Part shown: positions 47,425 through 61,300 of the stretch, one piece after another
Position numbering within the stretch: position 1 is the stretch's first letter
How the letters are laid out: every line of letters starts with the position of its first letter
DNA from: Brassica napus
Lineage: Eukaryota > Streptophyta > Magnoliopsida > Brassicales > Brassicaceae
Assembly (NCBI RefSeq): GCF_020379485.1
Contig: NC_063446.1
Span: 13,377,597-13,441,596 of the forward strand
Direction: 5' to 3'
DNA: 64,000 nt
Program-made: the position numbers and the translations under genes
The notes under the pieces: generated by a model
Database searches by the model: none
Seen by the model: only the letters and a program-made list of their open reading frames with translations
Told to the model about the DNA's origin: nothing

Positions 47425-47745
47425 GGAAACGCTCACCAAGAAGTTGGTTTAAATGCAATTATGATGTTTCTTAATCAGTGATGATAAGATGGTTGGTAGG
47501 TTCCAAGACCATAGTACTGTTGAGGAGGCTGAATCATCTACACTAATCTGGGCACTACAATCTTGTTGGTCACTAGGATACACACCCAAGTTGAATTTGA
47601 AGAAGACAACCAAAACATTACTCAAATCCTCATTATGATTTGAGTCTTGGTCACTGATGTTCACCTCTGTTTGTATACAAAGAGATCAGACAACCAATGT
47701 GCAAATGTTCTTGCTAGAAAGTACATACAATCTTCTGATATGTAG
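47425..47745 (+). pseudogene. RNase H-like fragment of a LINE (non-LTR) retrotransposon
   Basis: Short blocks in different frames recall the RNase H domain at the end of plant LINE polyproteins: SWFKCNYD near 47440, STLIWALQSCWSLGY near 47540-47580, and TKRSDNQCANVLARK near 47675-47720 (compare the usual ..N..AD.LA.K ending). Stops and frame changes lie between them. No full domain. Confidence 0.55.
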
Positions 47746-47993
47746 TCTTTAAGTCATACTTGTCCTTTCTTCTTAAAAGAATATGTAATTACTTACTAAT
47801 TTAGTGTAATGATATAAAATTGAATTGGCAAAAAAAAACCGCATCATTAAGTAAAAAGTATTTGGCTAATTCAAATACTAAAATAGAGGTTTAGTTGACT
47901 CTCAAACTCAACTAAAGCACATGAACATTAACAACAACTCCACTCTAATAACTCCATTCCCAATCACACAATACCAAATTTTCAAATGCTCCT

Positions 47994-48001
47994 TATATAA
48001 A
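47994..48001 (+). promoter_or_regulatory. TATA box of the dirigent gene
   Basis: TATATAAA, 71-78 bp before the ATG at 48072. Confidence 0.6.
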
Positions 48002-48071
48002 CCCATTAAACCATCCCTCAGTAAACATCAACACACATAAGCAACTCTAGAATCCAAACTAAATACTAAAA

Positions 48072-48995
48072 ATGGCCAAAGCTCTCCACATAACAATCAT
48101 TCTCTTCCTCATAGCCTCTAGTCTCCTCGCATCAATCAACTCCGCTAGACTTCTTGATGAGATCCAACCTCAGTTAGTCCCTGCCGGTCAACTCCCCACC
48201 GTGGCCCCAACAGAAGCTGAGGAACAACCTGCACCAGCAACTACACTCCCGGCTGGTCCAGCAGGGGGTGGACACGAGCCGTTACTAGAGTTCTTTATGC
48301 ACGACGTGCTAGGAGGGTCACACCCATCAGCTCGTGTGGTCACAGGAATAGTAGCACAAACCGAAGTAAACGGGATACCATTCTCAAAGGCCAGCAACAG
48401 CATCTTCCCTGTAGACAACGGAGTCCCACTAGTCAACTCAAACAACATCAACAGTGTCATCAACCCAAACACAGCTCCACTTCTCACCGGCCTTGGCGGT
48501 GCTCAAACCACCACCGTGATCCAAAACACCAACGGCAACTCCAACGACGCCCTCAGCACCAACAGCCTCCCATTTGTAACCGCGGGAAACCTCCCTCCAG
48601 GTGCTGCACTCCAGCATCTCATGTTCGGTACCATAACCGTTGTGGACGATGAGCTAACCGAGAGCCACGAGCTCGGGTCAGCGGTTATAGGGAAGGCTCA
48701 AGGGTTTTACCTAGCCAGTTCCTTGGATGGGACTAGCCAGACTCTTTCTCTGACCGTGTTGCTAGACAGAGAGCATGATCACCATGACACTTTGGATGAT
48801 GCCATTAGCTTCTTTGGAGTTCATAGGACTGCCTCTCATGCCTCTCAGATTGCGGTTATTGGTGGGACGGGTAAGTTTGAGCATGCTAAAGGGTATGCTA
48901 TAGTGGAAACTCTGCATAATCAGAACAATCAGCATATCACTGATGGTCAAGACACCATCCTCCATTTCAGTGTTTACCTCACCTACAAAGCTTGA
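48072..48995 (+). CDS. DIR9: Extended dirigent protein, DIR9-like
   Basis: Dirigent proteins guide stereospecific coupling of monolignol radicals in the cell wall. The extended ESB1/DIR9 group acts at the Casparian strip of the root endodermis. Single exon, 307 residues. Signal peptide 1-25 (KALHITIILFLIASSLLASI), Pro/Ala-rich linker about 40-70 (AGQLPTVAPTEAEEQPAPAT), dirigent barrel from about 73 (EPLLEFFMHDVLGGSHPSAR) interrupted by an Asn/Ser-rich insert about 125-165, then ALQHLMFGTITVVDDELTES, GKAQGFYLASSLDG and FAHAKGY-like EHAKGYAIVETL, ending FSVYLTYKA. Position next to the MAGL gene matches At2g39430. The codons are more GC-rich than the surroundings, as expected of an intact gene. 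Confidence 0.92.
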   Translation: MAKALHITIILFLIASSLLASINSARLLDEIQPQLVPAGQLPTVAPTEAEEQPAPATTLPAGPAGGGHEPLLEFFMHDVLGGSHPSARVVTGIVAQTEVNGIPFSKASNSIFPVDNGVPLVNSNNINSVINPNTAPLLTGLGGAQTTTVIQNTNGNSNDALSTNSLPFVTAGNLPPGAALQHLMFGTITVVDDELTESHELGSAVIGKAQGFYLASSLDGTSQTLSLTVLLDREHDHHDTLDDAISFFGVHRTASHASQIAVIGGTGKFEHAKGYAIVETLHNQNNQHITDGQDTILHFSVYLTYKA

Positions 48996-49297
48996 AGAGA
49001 TTTCTTTTGTATATGTTCTTCTGCTTGTTGCCTTTTTATCCTTTTGTTGTATTAAGTGAGACTGTTTCAATCAAAAATCTTGTTTCATTCACACTTTGAC
49101 AAATGGGTACAAAGGTCACATTAACTTTTATAGCAATGTGACTGACATTCTAAGAGGCCAATCCTAGACCTGACAACAAAAACAATTTGTATGCACATCT
49201 CCCTTTGATGATGCAACAACAACTACCCTCTCACTATTCTCAATCAAAATACAGAGAATGCAAAAAAAAAAAGAATGAAAAGAATCACTTTGTAACT

Positions 49298-50831
49298 CTA
49301 CATGAAGACTTCAAGCAACAACTCATCAACTATCATACTTTCTAACTCACAAACCACTGACTCATCATCATCATCTTCAAGTTTGAACCACTCATCAAGG
49401 TCTATTACCGCCACTTTATTGGATGATTCTTTCTTGGCTCGCTTCTCTTGCTTGGCAAGTACTTTGCATAGTTCTTGTTTCAGTCCACATGTGCTTAGTC
49501 CAACGCCAAGCCTCCTTGAGAGAGGTTTCTTCCAGGTTGGTGTAGCTGTAAAAGATTCTAGAATCTCTTCCAGAGCTGAACTGACTCTGTCAAACAGAAT
49601 CCTTCTTTCGGACCTCTTCCATGATGTCTCAATGTAATACTTTTTCTCCATCTTCTCGAAGACCTTGAAGGTCAGAGTGTCAGGAACCCAGTTCCTGTCC
49701 ATAAGTGAAACTTCAGACAAGATTTCATCAATGTAAGAAGACTCTCTCCTTTCTTGAGTATCCAAGAGCCTGACTTGTTCACTGTCCTCGGTTTCAGAAG
49801 CAATCACAGACTCCTCATCATCGCTTGATACTTCCATCCCACTCCCATCTGAATAACTATCTGATTCAGTTTTCAGGTCGTCAAGCTGCTTCTCTATACC
49901 TTTTGCCGTTAGAAGGTTTTAGTTACAGTTTATACAAAAAGAATACACAGAAGCTAACTTGTTTGTTTCTTACCATGAAGATCAAGATAAGGAAGCTCTT
50001 CACTGTCGTCCTCTAACATATCGTCGTTGAAAATAGGCTCAAGAACAGAAACAGGACTAGGTTGATGAGCTTCTTCCGTCTGACATCCAGGAGAAGATGA
50101 AATGGAGCAGTCTGATGAATCCTCACTTTCATCCTGCAGTTTCAATCAACAGTGTTCACTATCTTATATCACACAATGTGCTCTCAGAGAATCATTACCT
50201 TGCTAATGGAACCTGGAGGAGATGCATGTCTGAACTTGACATCTTGTGCGAATCTGTTCCGCTCCAAACTCAACACTGAGTCCCTCCTAGAGGTACTAAC
50301 AATCAACTTAGAACCAGCTTCTTTCACAGTCACAGCTCCATCTTTCTTCTGAACCAATGTAGTAGTAGTAGTAGTGCCATTACAAACTTTTCTCATTTCA
50401 TTTGGTTTCTTCTTCTCAGGGGTGACAATGTATTGACCTTTCCTTCTACTATCTCGCAACTGAGAGTCACTACCGAAACCAAGAGGAGAGAAACGTCTCG
50501 GAGAACTCTCTTTCGTCTCAGCATTTGTGTGTTGCCTCAGCTTCTTCGGCTTCAAGTTCAAGTTTTGCTGATCAAATCTCCCACCAAATCTCCTCTGTTT
50601 TGGCTTCTCAACGTAGTTCTGAGAGTGAGGAGGCTTAGCTCGTGAATCAATGATACCCTTGGAGGCTAACAACTCTGTTTTGCGTAGATAAACTCGACAC
50701 AGTTCCTTCGTTGGAACCACCTTGAAACCAGAATCAAAAGATCTCGCCTTTACGTGATGCAGAGGTTGAGATACCCCATTGAAACGCACCGTTTTGGCGA
50801 AAACAGAGGATCTAATCTCCTTAGACTCCAT
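49298..50831 (-). CDS. DUF4378/TRM-like protein (At2g39435-like)
   Basis: Three exons (50831-50199, 50133-49974 and 49893-49298) join in frame to 462 residues. The N-terminal half is basic and disordered (MESKEIRSSVFAKTVRFNGV; KPKQRRFGGRFDQQN). The middle has QPSPVSVLEPIFNDD, which matches the SPVSVL motif shared by TON1-recruiting-motif (TRM) proteins. The C-terminal ~150 residues form a DUF4378-type domain (SYIDEILSEVSL; LFDRVSSALEEILESF; LDEWFKLEDD). TRM proteins bring TON1/PP2A complexes to microtubules; that role is inferred for this protein from motifs only. Arabidopsis databases have described the syntenic gene as related to a GPI-anchor transferase subunit, for which I see no support in this sequence. 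Confidence 0.82.
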
Positions 50832-51985
50832 CTCTTTTAACGACCTGCAACTCCTTCAAGAAATCAACACATACCCAGATATTAAAATGAAGTAACGATA
50901 AAGAAAGTCGATTCCTTTTTGTAGAAAGAGACAAATCTATAAAAGGAAACTCAACAGCAGAGAGATAGATCAAACCGGGAAAGTAATCTAACCTTTTTTT
51001 AATGGAAGTAAAGATCTTTAAAGATTGGTTGCAGATCCCATCTGCGGAAAAAGAAACTTTGGGAGAAGGATACACAATTGGATTCTCTCTGACTTTTCTG
51101 AAAACGAAAACAGAGCAGATGATAAATTTGAAAACAGAGAGGTCAAACAAGATTGATTGAAGATGAGAAACGTTTCTCTCTCTCTCTCTCTGGGTCACAA
51201 TCACTCTTTCAAATTTTTGTTTTGAAGAGAAGAGAAGACACGAAACGGAATCGACGTCAAAGATGGGTCAGTTTCATCACAAGAAATCTCTGCAATTTGA
51301 TAATTAATATTTAGTTTTTTATAAACCGTCCAATAATATTTGCATGGGGCCGCCACAATTATTCATGCAGAGAAAATTACGTCCGTCACTTTATTCTTCC
51401 TGTCAAGTGTCAACAAAACATTTTTCATTTTTAAAATTACAATATCTTCTTCATATCCAATGCAAATAGAAAAAAATTTATATAATATGTTATCTTACCA
51501 CAATTAGTGACTTCTTAGGCTGGCCGGCATTTGTTTATGTTTAAATCTACATATTGATTTGGTGACTTAAGGACAATTACATATTGGATGAAGATTTTAC
51601 TTTTGTTTTATAAAAAGTGATTTAGTATAGATTACTATCTTTTAATATGCAAACAAAATAACAGAACCACAAAGCTGGTATGGTAAGACAGGATATAAAT
51701 TGACAAAAGATGACAGATTAGGAGAACACACAAAAGCAACATATTGAAATAAATATTATACTTTTTTGGGCATGTGAAATAAATATTATACTAAAACAGA
51801 CGAATATCTTTACTTTAAAATTCAGGCATCCAGCATTAAGAATTTAAGATTAGTAGATTGCAGCTATTTCTTATTAAAAATTCATATATATATATATATA
51901 TATATATTATTATTTTTATTTATAGTTTTAATTGTTCTGGATTACTTTTTAGTCACTGAATTTCTTTTCTTTTGCTATAAATTTA
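50832..51985. other. 5' region of the TRM-like gene and AT-rich DNA
   Basis: 5' leader with a possible intron (CT/GA tract near 51180). MTP11 and the PIG-P homologue, expected here from Arabidopsis, are absent and I found no relic of them. A short (TA)n run lies at about 51887-51907. Confidence 0.45.
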
Positions 51986-51991
51986 AAAGAT

Positions 51992-52720
51992 TTGAATAAA
52001 TTTATTGTCGATGAATTTGGAAACAGATTCTCCACTAAAAAGACATGGCATCAGCTGAGGACGAGGCAATCTATCTGTCCTTGGAGCAGAGGCATATGGT
52101 TCCCCGAGTCCACCCCGAAATACTCATTTATGATCTGGATTGCAATAAAGAAAAGGTTGCAAACAGGAGATAAAATGCAAGCTTGGAATGCTACCATAAA
52201 CGCAGAGTGTACTCTATGTCATGAAGTGCAAGAGACTTGCCATCATCTCTTTTTCCAATGTACCTACTCATCTAAGGTTTGGAAATCATTGGTACAAGGG
52301 CTTCTCAAAGATGGCTTTACCACAGACTGGAATACCATTATCACTATAATATCTGGCTCGACCTTTCCTGCCACAGAATTGTTCCTTATCAGATACTCCC
52401 TGCAGGCGGCAGTTCACAGTATCTGGAGGGAAAGAAACTCGAGGAGATATGGTGAAGAACCAAAGGATGCCATTACTCTGAGCAAACTCGTTGATAAAAC
52501 GATCAGATTGCATCTGCTTGCAGTCAAAGCAAGAGGCCACGCCTACTTGGAGAGAAGTCTGCGTACTTGGTTTGGCACGAGAGAAGATCTAACACCATCG
52601 TAATGGGTGGTTAGAATCTTTTATTTTTATTGCCTTATGAGTTCATAAGTAAAAACAGAAACACAAGATGTAACACAGTTTTTGTTTGATTATAATTTTA
52701 CTTTCATTCAAAAAAAAAAA
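51992..52720 (+). pseudogene. 5'-truncated LINE retrotransposon, 3' end with zf-RVT domain
   Basis: A 203-codon open frame holds the reverse-transcriptase zinc-binding (zf-RVT) region found at the end of plant LINE ORF2: IWFPESTPKYSFMIWIAIKK, CTLCHEVQETCHHLFFQCTY and SIWRERNSRR. It is followed by a 3' untranslated region (CCTTATGAGTTCATAAGTAAAAAC) and a poly-A tail at 52710-52720. 5' truncation plus a poly-A tail is typical of LINE insertion. No target duplication was identified. The frame has stayed open, which suggests a fairly recent insertion. Confidence 0.85.
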
Positions 52721-52994
52721 TAATAGATTTACAATCATAAATTTTTGAATGATATAACACAAAGTTATAAATTCATATTTCACAATAAAAATATGAGAAA
52801 TTTAAAAATATTTACTGAAAACGAAATTAAAATATACGAATTCTAAGTTTTTCTACAAATTGAAATTTGGGCTCTTTAACATAGTGGTCTCGATTTGGGT
52901 ATTTGAGTATTTTTCAGGTGATGAAGCGGATCACAAAACCGTTATTAACTTTTTATCTTCCATTTAGGCTTTAACATTAGAGCCGATTATAATA

Positions 52995-53018
52995 TTAGGC
53001 CCAAGCAATCTAGGGTTT
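52995..53018 (+). promoter_or_regulatory. Site II plus telo-box of RPL23A
   Basis: TTAGGCCCA (52995-53003) and TAGGGTTT, the reverse of AAACCCTA (53011-53018), lie about 200 bp upstream of the start codon. This combination is characteristic of plant translation-apparatus genes. Confidence 0.7.
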
Positions 53019-53215
53019 CGCCTTCTCTTTAACACACACACTAATAAAAGTGTCTGCCGCTGCAAAACTCACCTAGCGTTTCAGCAGCTTCACCTCACCA
53101 GGTTCGTGCGTCTTCGCCAATGATTCACTATGTCAAAGCTTCGTTCTTTAGCTTTCTTACATTTCATTTTCATGACTTCTAACAGATTTTGAAGTGGCAA
53201 GGATCGTTCAGAGCA

Positions 53216-53930
<715 letters not shown>

Positions 53931-54609
53931 GTTTCTCTATCTCTGCAATTATAAAATCAGACTTGCGGTTTTGTCTCTCTGTAGTATCATCATTACACTC
54001 ATCTGGTTGTAGTATTTTGAGCAAAATCTTTTTTTTTTTTTTTACAATACATTCTTGTCGCAGTTTATTGAATTCAAGTTCTATGTTTTTGGTTTGGCTT
54101 CTCAACAATCTTATACTTCTAAAATACCAACATATTGAAGTTTAATCTCTGCTCTAACCGGTTTTTTAACTTCCAAAATAACACTGAAAGTTCTGTCTAA
54201 ATCCATCACTGAAAGTCTGAAAGCTTATTTGTTCACTATAATTTTGACTCCTCGGAGAGTAGTAACGAACAAAACTCTGCTTGACATTGTTCTTCTGTAT
54301 ATAGAAATTTGACTTCAGGGCACATGATTCAGCCTTGAAAGATGGAGATACTTGTAACTGCAGAATCCTCGAGTTAGGTTCATACCAACTGAGGAAAACG
54401 ACATCCGTGAAGTGGAACTTATGGAAGATATATGTATTGCACATCTTACGTTCACATTGGTCACATTGGTCAACAAATACTTTTATGTTCTATCAGGTGG
54501 TTTACGAATCTAGCGAAGCATAACTTTGCAGCACCAAACCAACTAGCTACCATATACTATATTAAAGAGGTCATAGCTCGCATCTTTGTTACGAAATGTT
54601 AAGAGAATC
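53931..54609. other. 3' flank of RPL23A
   Basis: 3' untranslated region then A/T-rich DNA. Expected upstream exons of the PsbP-like gene are not recognisable. Confidence 0.4.
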
Positions 54610-54811
54610 ATGACAGTTGAGATTGGATTGAAAATGCAGAGGGTGGAGGATGGAAGGAGCTATTACACGTTTGAATATGGACTAAGAACTCCTATCTATG
54701 CAACCACTTCCTTTGCAACAGTAACAGTTGGAAACAGTAAAGCATATATTATAAAAAGTGAAGAAACAGCTTCAAGTTATGGCCGACTCTTTGAAGATTC
54801 TTCAGATTTAA
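54610..54811 (+). pseudogene. Relic of the last exon(s) of a PsbP-like gene (At2g39470-like)
   Basis: One frame reads RVEDGRSYYTFEYGLRTP..TTSFATVTVGNSKAY, the core of a PsbP domain. About 10 codons expected next (the ..GANERRW.. region) are missing. A second frame then reads VKKQLQVMADSLKILQI and a stop at 54811, the PsbP-family C-terminus. The internal deletion with a frame change makes it non-functional. It lies exactly between RPL23A and ABCB6, where Arabidopsis has the PsbP-like NDH-complex gene At2g39470, so it is the syntenic gene in decay. No transit peptide or upstream exons remain. Confidence 0.75.
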
Positions 54812-55367
54812 CAACACACAATAAACTTGTGTCACTCTATTATCTATATTCTCTCTATGATTACAACATTATGTAGATTGTAATTGATATTCCCTACAAC
54901 TCCAATGATGTTTCAATCAAACTTGCATTTAAAAGACCTGCCAAATAAAGTGGATACGATGTATATTTACAAACCAGACACCTAACCATTACACATTCTC
55001 CACCTAAATCACTCGCATCACTAACAAAAAACAAACCTCAGCAAATAAACTGCCTCTAATCTTCAGTTTCAGTAAACAAAATGATATACCTTAGAGACCA
55101 AGCAAACGAATAAACACAGTCCTTCAATGCTTCGTCTCCTGAAAGAATATGGGAATCTACGTCTACAAACTCCAACTTTGCTTACAGAAACTAACCGTGG
55201 TTGTACATCTGCTACTCATATAATGTAGTTCCCGAACCGATAAGCCTTGATCAGATTGCAAGTTATGTCCTGTCATCGCATCCAATAACATTATCCCGTC
55301 GCATCACGTGACGGTTGTTATGTGACTCTGAGCTGATCGTTGGTGAAGTGGAAAGAGTTCAATCTAT
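54812..55367. other. 3' flank of the ABCB gene
   Basis: Intergenic and 3' untranslated sequence, no gene recognised. Confidence 0.4.
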
Positions 55368-58300
55368 CTAGATCAGTCGATGTTGGCGTAGACCCTTGCC
55401 ATAATGTGGTTGCATTAAACGCACATACAATCCGTTCTTACTCGATAAGGTATCATGCGTGCCTTGTTCAACTATTTTGCCTCCATTGAGAACCACGATG
55501 TTGTCCACATGTCTCATCATCGCTGCTCTATGCGCTATCAGAATCGTCGTTTTGTTCCCCATTATCAACGTATCAAGAGCTTCCTGCACAACACGGCTCG
55601 ACTCTGATTCGATAGACGAACTCGCTTCATCAATCAACAGTATTGGAGCGTTCTTCAGTACTACACGAGCTATGGCGATTCTCTGTTTCTGTCCTTGTGT
55701 AAGTTCAACACCTCTCATCCCGATATGTGTGTCGTAGCCGTGGGCTAAGCTGCTGATGAAATGGTGGGCGTTTGCAATTCTCGCTGCTTCCTTCATCTCA
55801 GCTTCACTAGCGTTATGCCTTGCGTATATGATGTTTTCTCTGATCGTCGTGGAAAAGATTATTGGCTCCTGTTGAATCAGACCCATGTGGCTTCTTAGCC
55901 ATCTCAAGTTATATGACTTCAAGTCTCGACCGTCTAATAAGACCTGACCAGCGACTGGATCGTAGTATCTCTCGATCAACGATATTATTGTGCTCTTTCC
56001 AGAACCAGAAACACCAACCACAGCTAATGTTTGTCCCCCGCTGACTTTGAGACTGAAGTTGCTTAGTACCAACACTTCGGGGCGAGTTGGGTAGCAGAAG
56101 TCGATGTTTTTCAGTTCAATGCTTCCATAGACGTTAGGCGGACTAAGAGCGGAGGTATCATCAGGTTCAATTGTAGGCACTCGATCTATGATTTCAAATA
56201 CTGAAGCGAGAGATCTACGGCGCTTAAGAATGTAAGGTGCTAATCCGAATGGCTCGACAAGGGCAAATGTAGCAAAGGAGAAAACCATGTACTCGGTTAG
56301 AGCGGTTGACAATTTCATATATCCACGCTTTACTGAAAATGCGGTGAACCAGAGTAGGAGAGCATTGCAGGCGAAGAGGAGAAACTGGGAGAAGCCAAAC
56401 GCTAAGCCAATAGCCATCCCATGGAGAAAGCTCTGTCTGAGTATCCGTTGAAGTTGCAGTCTGTAGAGTTCCATCACCTTGTTACCGGCACAGAAAGCAA
56501 CAACAGTATATATGTTTCTGACAGCATCCTCGAGTACTAAAGACGCCTTTCTATGCATCTCCTGGATGCCCTTTGAGAATCCAGCAAGCCAAAGTTTCTG
56601 GAAATTTTGAGGGTTATATTAGAAACCAACGTCAGGAAAATAGACAGATAGAGAGATCCACATACTAAATCGACACTACTTGAACTCGAAACATTTTGCA
56701 AATTATTTGACAAAGGGGAAGCATGCGACTACTGAACCGGAATTGGTTAACAAAAAAAAAACATAAGGAGCCTTCATGTGCGTCATAAGGACTTGTTGGG
56801 GAAGACTAAGAAATGAAACCAACCTGAGCAATGGCGGAGAGAGTTAGTATCGGCAAAGTTGCCAATGCAACAAGGGCCAAACGCCAACCGAGCAGCAACC
56901 CAATAAGAATGGCAACGATAACAGCAAAACTATCCTGAATAAGTATCGAAAGCCTGTTGCTGAAGGCGGCTCGGACAAAAGTGGCATCATTTGCTAGGCG
57001 CATGGATAACGTATCTGGACTGTTTTCTTCTTCATCATACCATCCAACTTCATTACGCAGCATCGCTGGCACATCAGAGAAAATATATGAACTGAGGCAA
57101 GTGAAAGCTGTAACAGGTAGTGAAGTGAATTAAATAAAGAAAGAAAATACTGCAGTACCTGAGAACATCATCCTCCGCACTCTCTCCGTCATTTTCTCTC
57201 CCATAATACCAAAGTAGAAATGCTGCAAGAAATTGGCAACAACTGTCACTAATCCCATGCCCGCAATGATTAAACACCACTTGTCAACCTCCTCACGCAG
57301 GTGGCTTCCCTTGCGGTTATAGTATGCCGTCACTACCAACGCAATAACGTAAGCTAAAAGAGGATTGAAAGAACCAAATATGGCAGCACCAATACTCCCT
57401 AATACAGCATATAGCCACTCTGGAAAACTAAGCTGCGCCAACTTCCAAAATGAAGGTGACTTCACCACAACATTTGTTGAAGTGTCATCAGAATGGCTAA
57501 GAGGGCGGCTAAATGTCTGTGAATGGGAGCGATCATTTTGGGGATCCGATATCAAAAGGGGTGATATAGGGGACTCCGGATCTGAACCATTTGATTTCTG
57601 ACGTTGTGGACACTGAATGTCAATTTTTGGTAGTTCTGGCAACCGCATCTCGAAGCTATCTTGTCTTTTAATAGTTGGTTCCTTTTCAGCTACATCCAAA
57701 GACGAGCCATTTTCTCCCACTTTATCTGGAGCAGGGCTATGATCATTGTGTGACTCTTCACTATTAAAGCACATTTCCTGGGGGCGAAAAACATTGTGAC
57801 CTCTCTGAAGAGATGGAGACTTGGCCATTTTGGGCGATGAATGTTCTTGAAAGCCACGACCAGCTGAAGAATCCCTCTCAGATTGGAAAACAGCAGGGTC
57901 GTTGTAGTTCCTAACTGGCATCCTGTAAGAAGATACGATTCCACAAACAAGTAAATCGTCAAAGTCCTCTTCCACATAGATCATTACAAATCAAAAGCAG
58001 TCGGACAAAAAATATTCTACCACGACGTTAACTACACAACAGACTTGACTAGTTGTTAGATATATATGTCTTAGGCTGGAGAATCATACCGTCTGGGTAG
58101 CTTTGTCGCTTCTTCACACTTCAGAAGCTCGGCATACAAATTACCAAGGTTGATTAGTTCATCATGTGTACCCATTTCAAGTAGCTGACCCTCTTCCATT
58201 ACAGCAATATAGTCAGCATTTCTTATCAGACTTAACCGTCGAGCTATTATTATGGTAGACCGTCCTAACATCAGAAGATCAAGAGCTTCTTGGACAATTC

Positions 58301-61300
58301 TTTCAGCTTCAAAGTCTAGTCCTCCAGTGACCTCATCAAGCAGAAGAATTTTTGGATCTAAGAGTACAGCTCTAGCAATCGATAGTTTTATTTTCTGCTC
58401 CTCCGTCAACGTTAAACCAGCTTTCCCAACCTAGAAGACAAACAATGAAACAAGTCATTTCCAACTTCTAAACTGAAAATAGAAGCACCAAAATTGCAAT
58501 GCGTAACTACAAACTTTTCACTGGATGGTTTACCTGAGTTTCATATCCTTTTTCAAGTGAGCTAATAAATGTATGTGCACGAGCTTTTTTAGCTGCCTCT
58601 TCTATCTGATCCAGAGTAGCATCTCGGCCATATGCAATATTCTCTCTTATGCTCAAGCTAAGTAAAGCAGGCTCTTGTGTGACCAGGCCTATTTGGCTTC
58701 TGAGCCACTCTAATTTTAGATTTTTAACATTTTCCCCATCAAGTAGAACTTCTCCTGTTTAAGAAAAAAAACCACAGATCTATTCAGCTCAATAACAGTC
58801 TCCGCTGCAGGCAAGTAACAAAGGCAGATTTGAATAAAATTATTGATACACTTAATTACACATCATTATACCTAGTGTAGGATCATAAAACCGTTCCATA
58901 AGAGGAATAATGCTGCTTTTTCCAGAACCGTTTCTACCAACAAGTGCAACAGCTTTCTTAGCAGGGACAGTGAGGTAAAATCCACTCAAGATTGGAATTT
59001 CAGGCCGTGACAAATAGCTGAAATATACGTTCCGAAACTCGATATTTCCTTCAACAGCAGACAAAATAGTTCCCTCTTGATTAGTCCCAGATGATGAACG
59101 ACTTATCATCTCAAAAAGTCTATATGCCGCAATCCTTCCTTGATCAAATGAATAAAAGTTTGTAGCAGCTTGATTTAAACCCCTGCACAGCACAACATGA
59201 ATGTGGTTAGCAAATCAACGTGTATACTTTTAGAAGAAAGATACAAGCAGTAAAAGTAGAATCTGAAGCTTACAGCCCGCTCAAAATAACAGCAAAAAGG
59301 GCTGTAATGATTTCTCCACCATTCGCCCTTCCATTAATAACAAAGAACCGACCAACCCAAAGTTGCAGAGCACATGAACATATAGCAAGCCCATAAGTAA
59401 ATCCAAGTCCTAGTCCTTGTACAAGACTAATCAATATACCATATCTCAGAGTTGCTTGGAGAGAAGTTGCGTAAGAGTATTTTGCGAGAGTTTCATTTGT
59501 AAAAGCGTACAACGTCCTAATGTAAGAGACCGCCTGCACATACAGAATAAACCCTTTTAAGCGTTAGAAATTTGATACAGGAGGCGCCATATTGAACAGT
59601 AGGGAAAGCATTTCAGAAGAATTTGTACACATTAGACAGACTAGCGGTCGTGTAATTGCCATGCATCTAAGTTGATGCAATACATCAAGTTATGGTCCTT
59701 ATGGATGCTAAAAATAATTATAAATGCATCCTTGCATAAACAAACAAACCCATAGCTGGGACAATATGTTGAGAACTAAAGAAGAATTCCAGATAGCAGT
59801 ACAGCCGCACTAAAACCAAGATAAGTAACCTAAAAGTCCGACCTGTCTAAATACAATCTAACCTCGTAAATTCTGCATGTGCCTTTCTAAACATAAAACA
59901 GGACCTGTTTAACAGGTTCTGATTTTAAATAAGAGAAAAGTACAAGATATCAAACTTTGCACAGAGAAAAGGAGTTTCAATGTTCACAAGACACAAATCT
60001 CTCTGTTATAATTCCAGTTCTTAAATATCATTGTTGGGACATTTCAAAGTTTAATGCTTGCAACAGGATTCAACAATGAAATTAAAGATCAACACTATCT
60101 CCATAATGACCCCACAAACCTAGCAATACCTGTTCAGCAATGCTGGCTGCTTCAGCATAAGCATCTTGAATGTTCTCCGCAAGTCTGTGGAGAAATATAT
60201 TTGATACACCTCCTGCAGCAACAATGAAAGGACCAGTGGCTAACGTAATGAGCGCAATTTCCCAGCAGTTAACAAAACCGATAACAAGCCCACTGATAAA
60301 TGTAGCCATATTATGAATGTAATTTCCAACCTGCGAATGTCCAAGATCCCAAGGATTAAAGAAATGCCAGAAGATGTACCAATCCTTGCATACATAAAGA
60401 TATTTGCAAGCTAGCTTGATACCAGATTAAAAGTTAAAACATACTTTTTCGCTTAGAGCCGACTGAATAAGAAGGACATCACTCAGCACTTGGCTTACTA
60501 TATCCCCGTTATTCCCATATGTATCAAAGAAACTCATATCCTGATTTAGTAGTACTTGGACGTACTTTGACCTGATCACAGCAGTCTGCCTCTCTCCAGT
60601 CAGTATCCAGCAAGACACCTCTATAACAAAGAAAAATTAATTATGGTTGAAGCTAATAGCATCATTACAGTAGAGGAAAGAAGCAAACAGCAAGGTTTAA
60701 TAAGTATAGTGAACCTACCAATCCAACCAGATATGAAAACACCCCCAGCGATGTATACAATGGTCAGCGAAAGCTGCAAAAAAGGTAAAGATTACTTAAG
60801 AGGGGCACATCATTTCAGGATTGTTGCCACCAGTGTTTCATGAATTCAGATGAGTGAGTTGCAGTTTTTCAAGATGGTTTCCAGTGTTTCATGAACTCAG
60901 AGAAATAAACAAGACATTCACAAGAGCATACATAGAAATCCATCAAGACTAGAAAACCAAAAGCATAAGCTTATAACAAGGGTTGCCTCCTTATGAGCAT
61001 GGATTTGAGTAAAACGGAGGTAACTATTCAGTATCCCCAGCTAAGTCAATAACAGCTGATTTCCAGGTAAAAATATACAATATAGATTCAGGAAACAGTC
61101 ATCCACATAATAACACCCAGAAACCCACTAACAAGCCAGCATGCATATCCACAAAGTTGCTAAAATGTAGAGAAAAGCAATTACAGAATTTCACACCATC
61201 CGATAGATGCTAAAATCATGCTTATTTCAAGAAATATCATTCCAATGCTAAAGATACTACTTAAAGCTCGTTTAATTATTCCACTACACGCCCACCTTCT

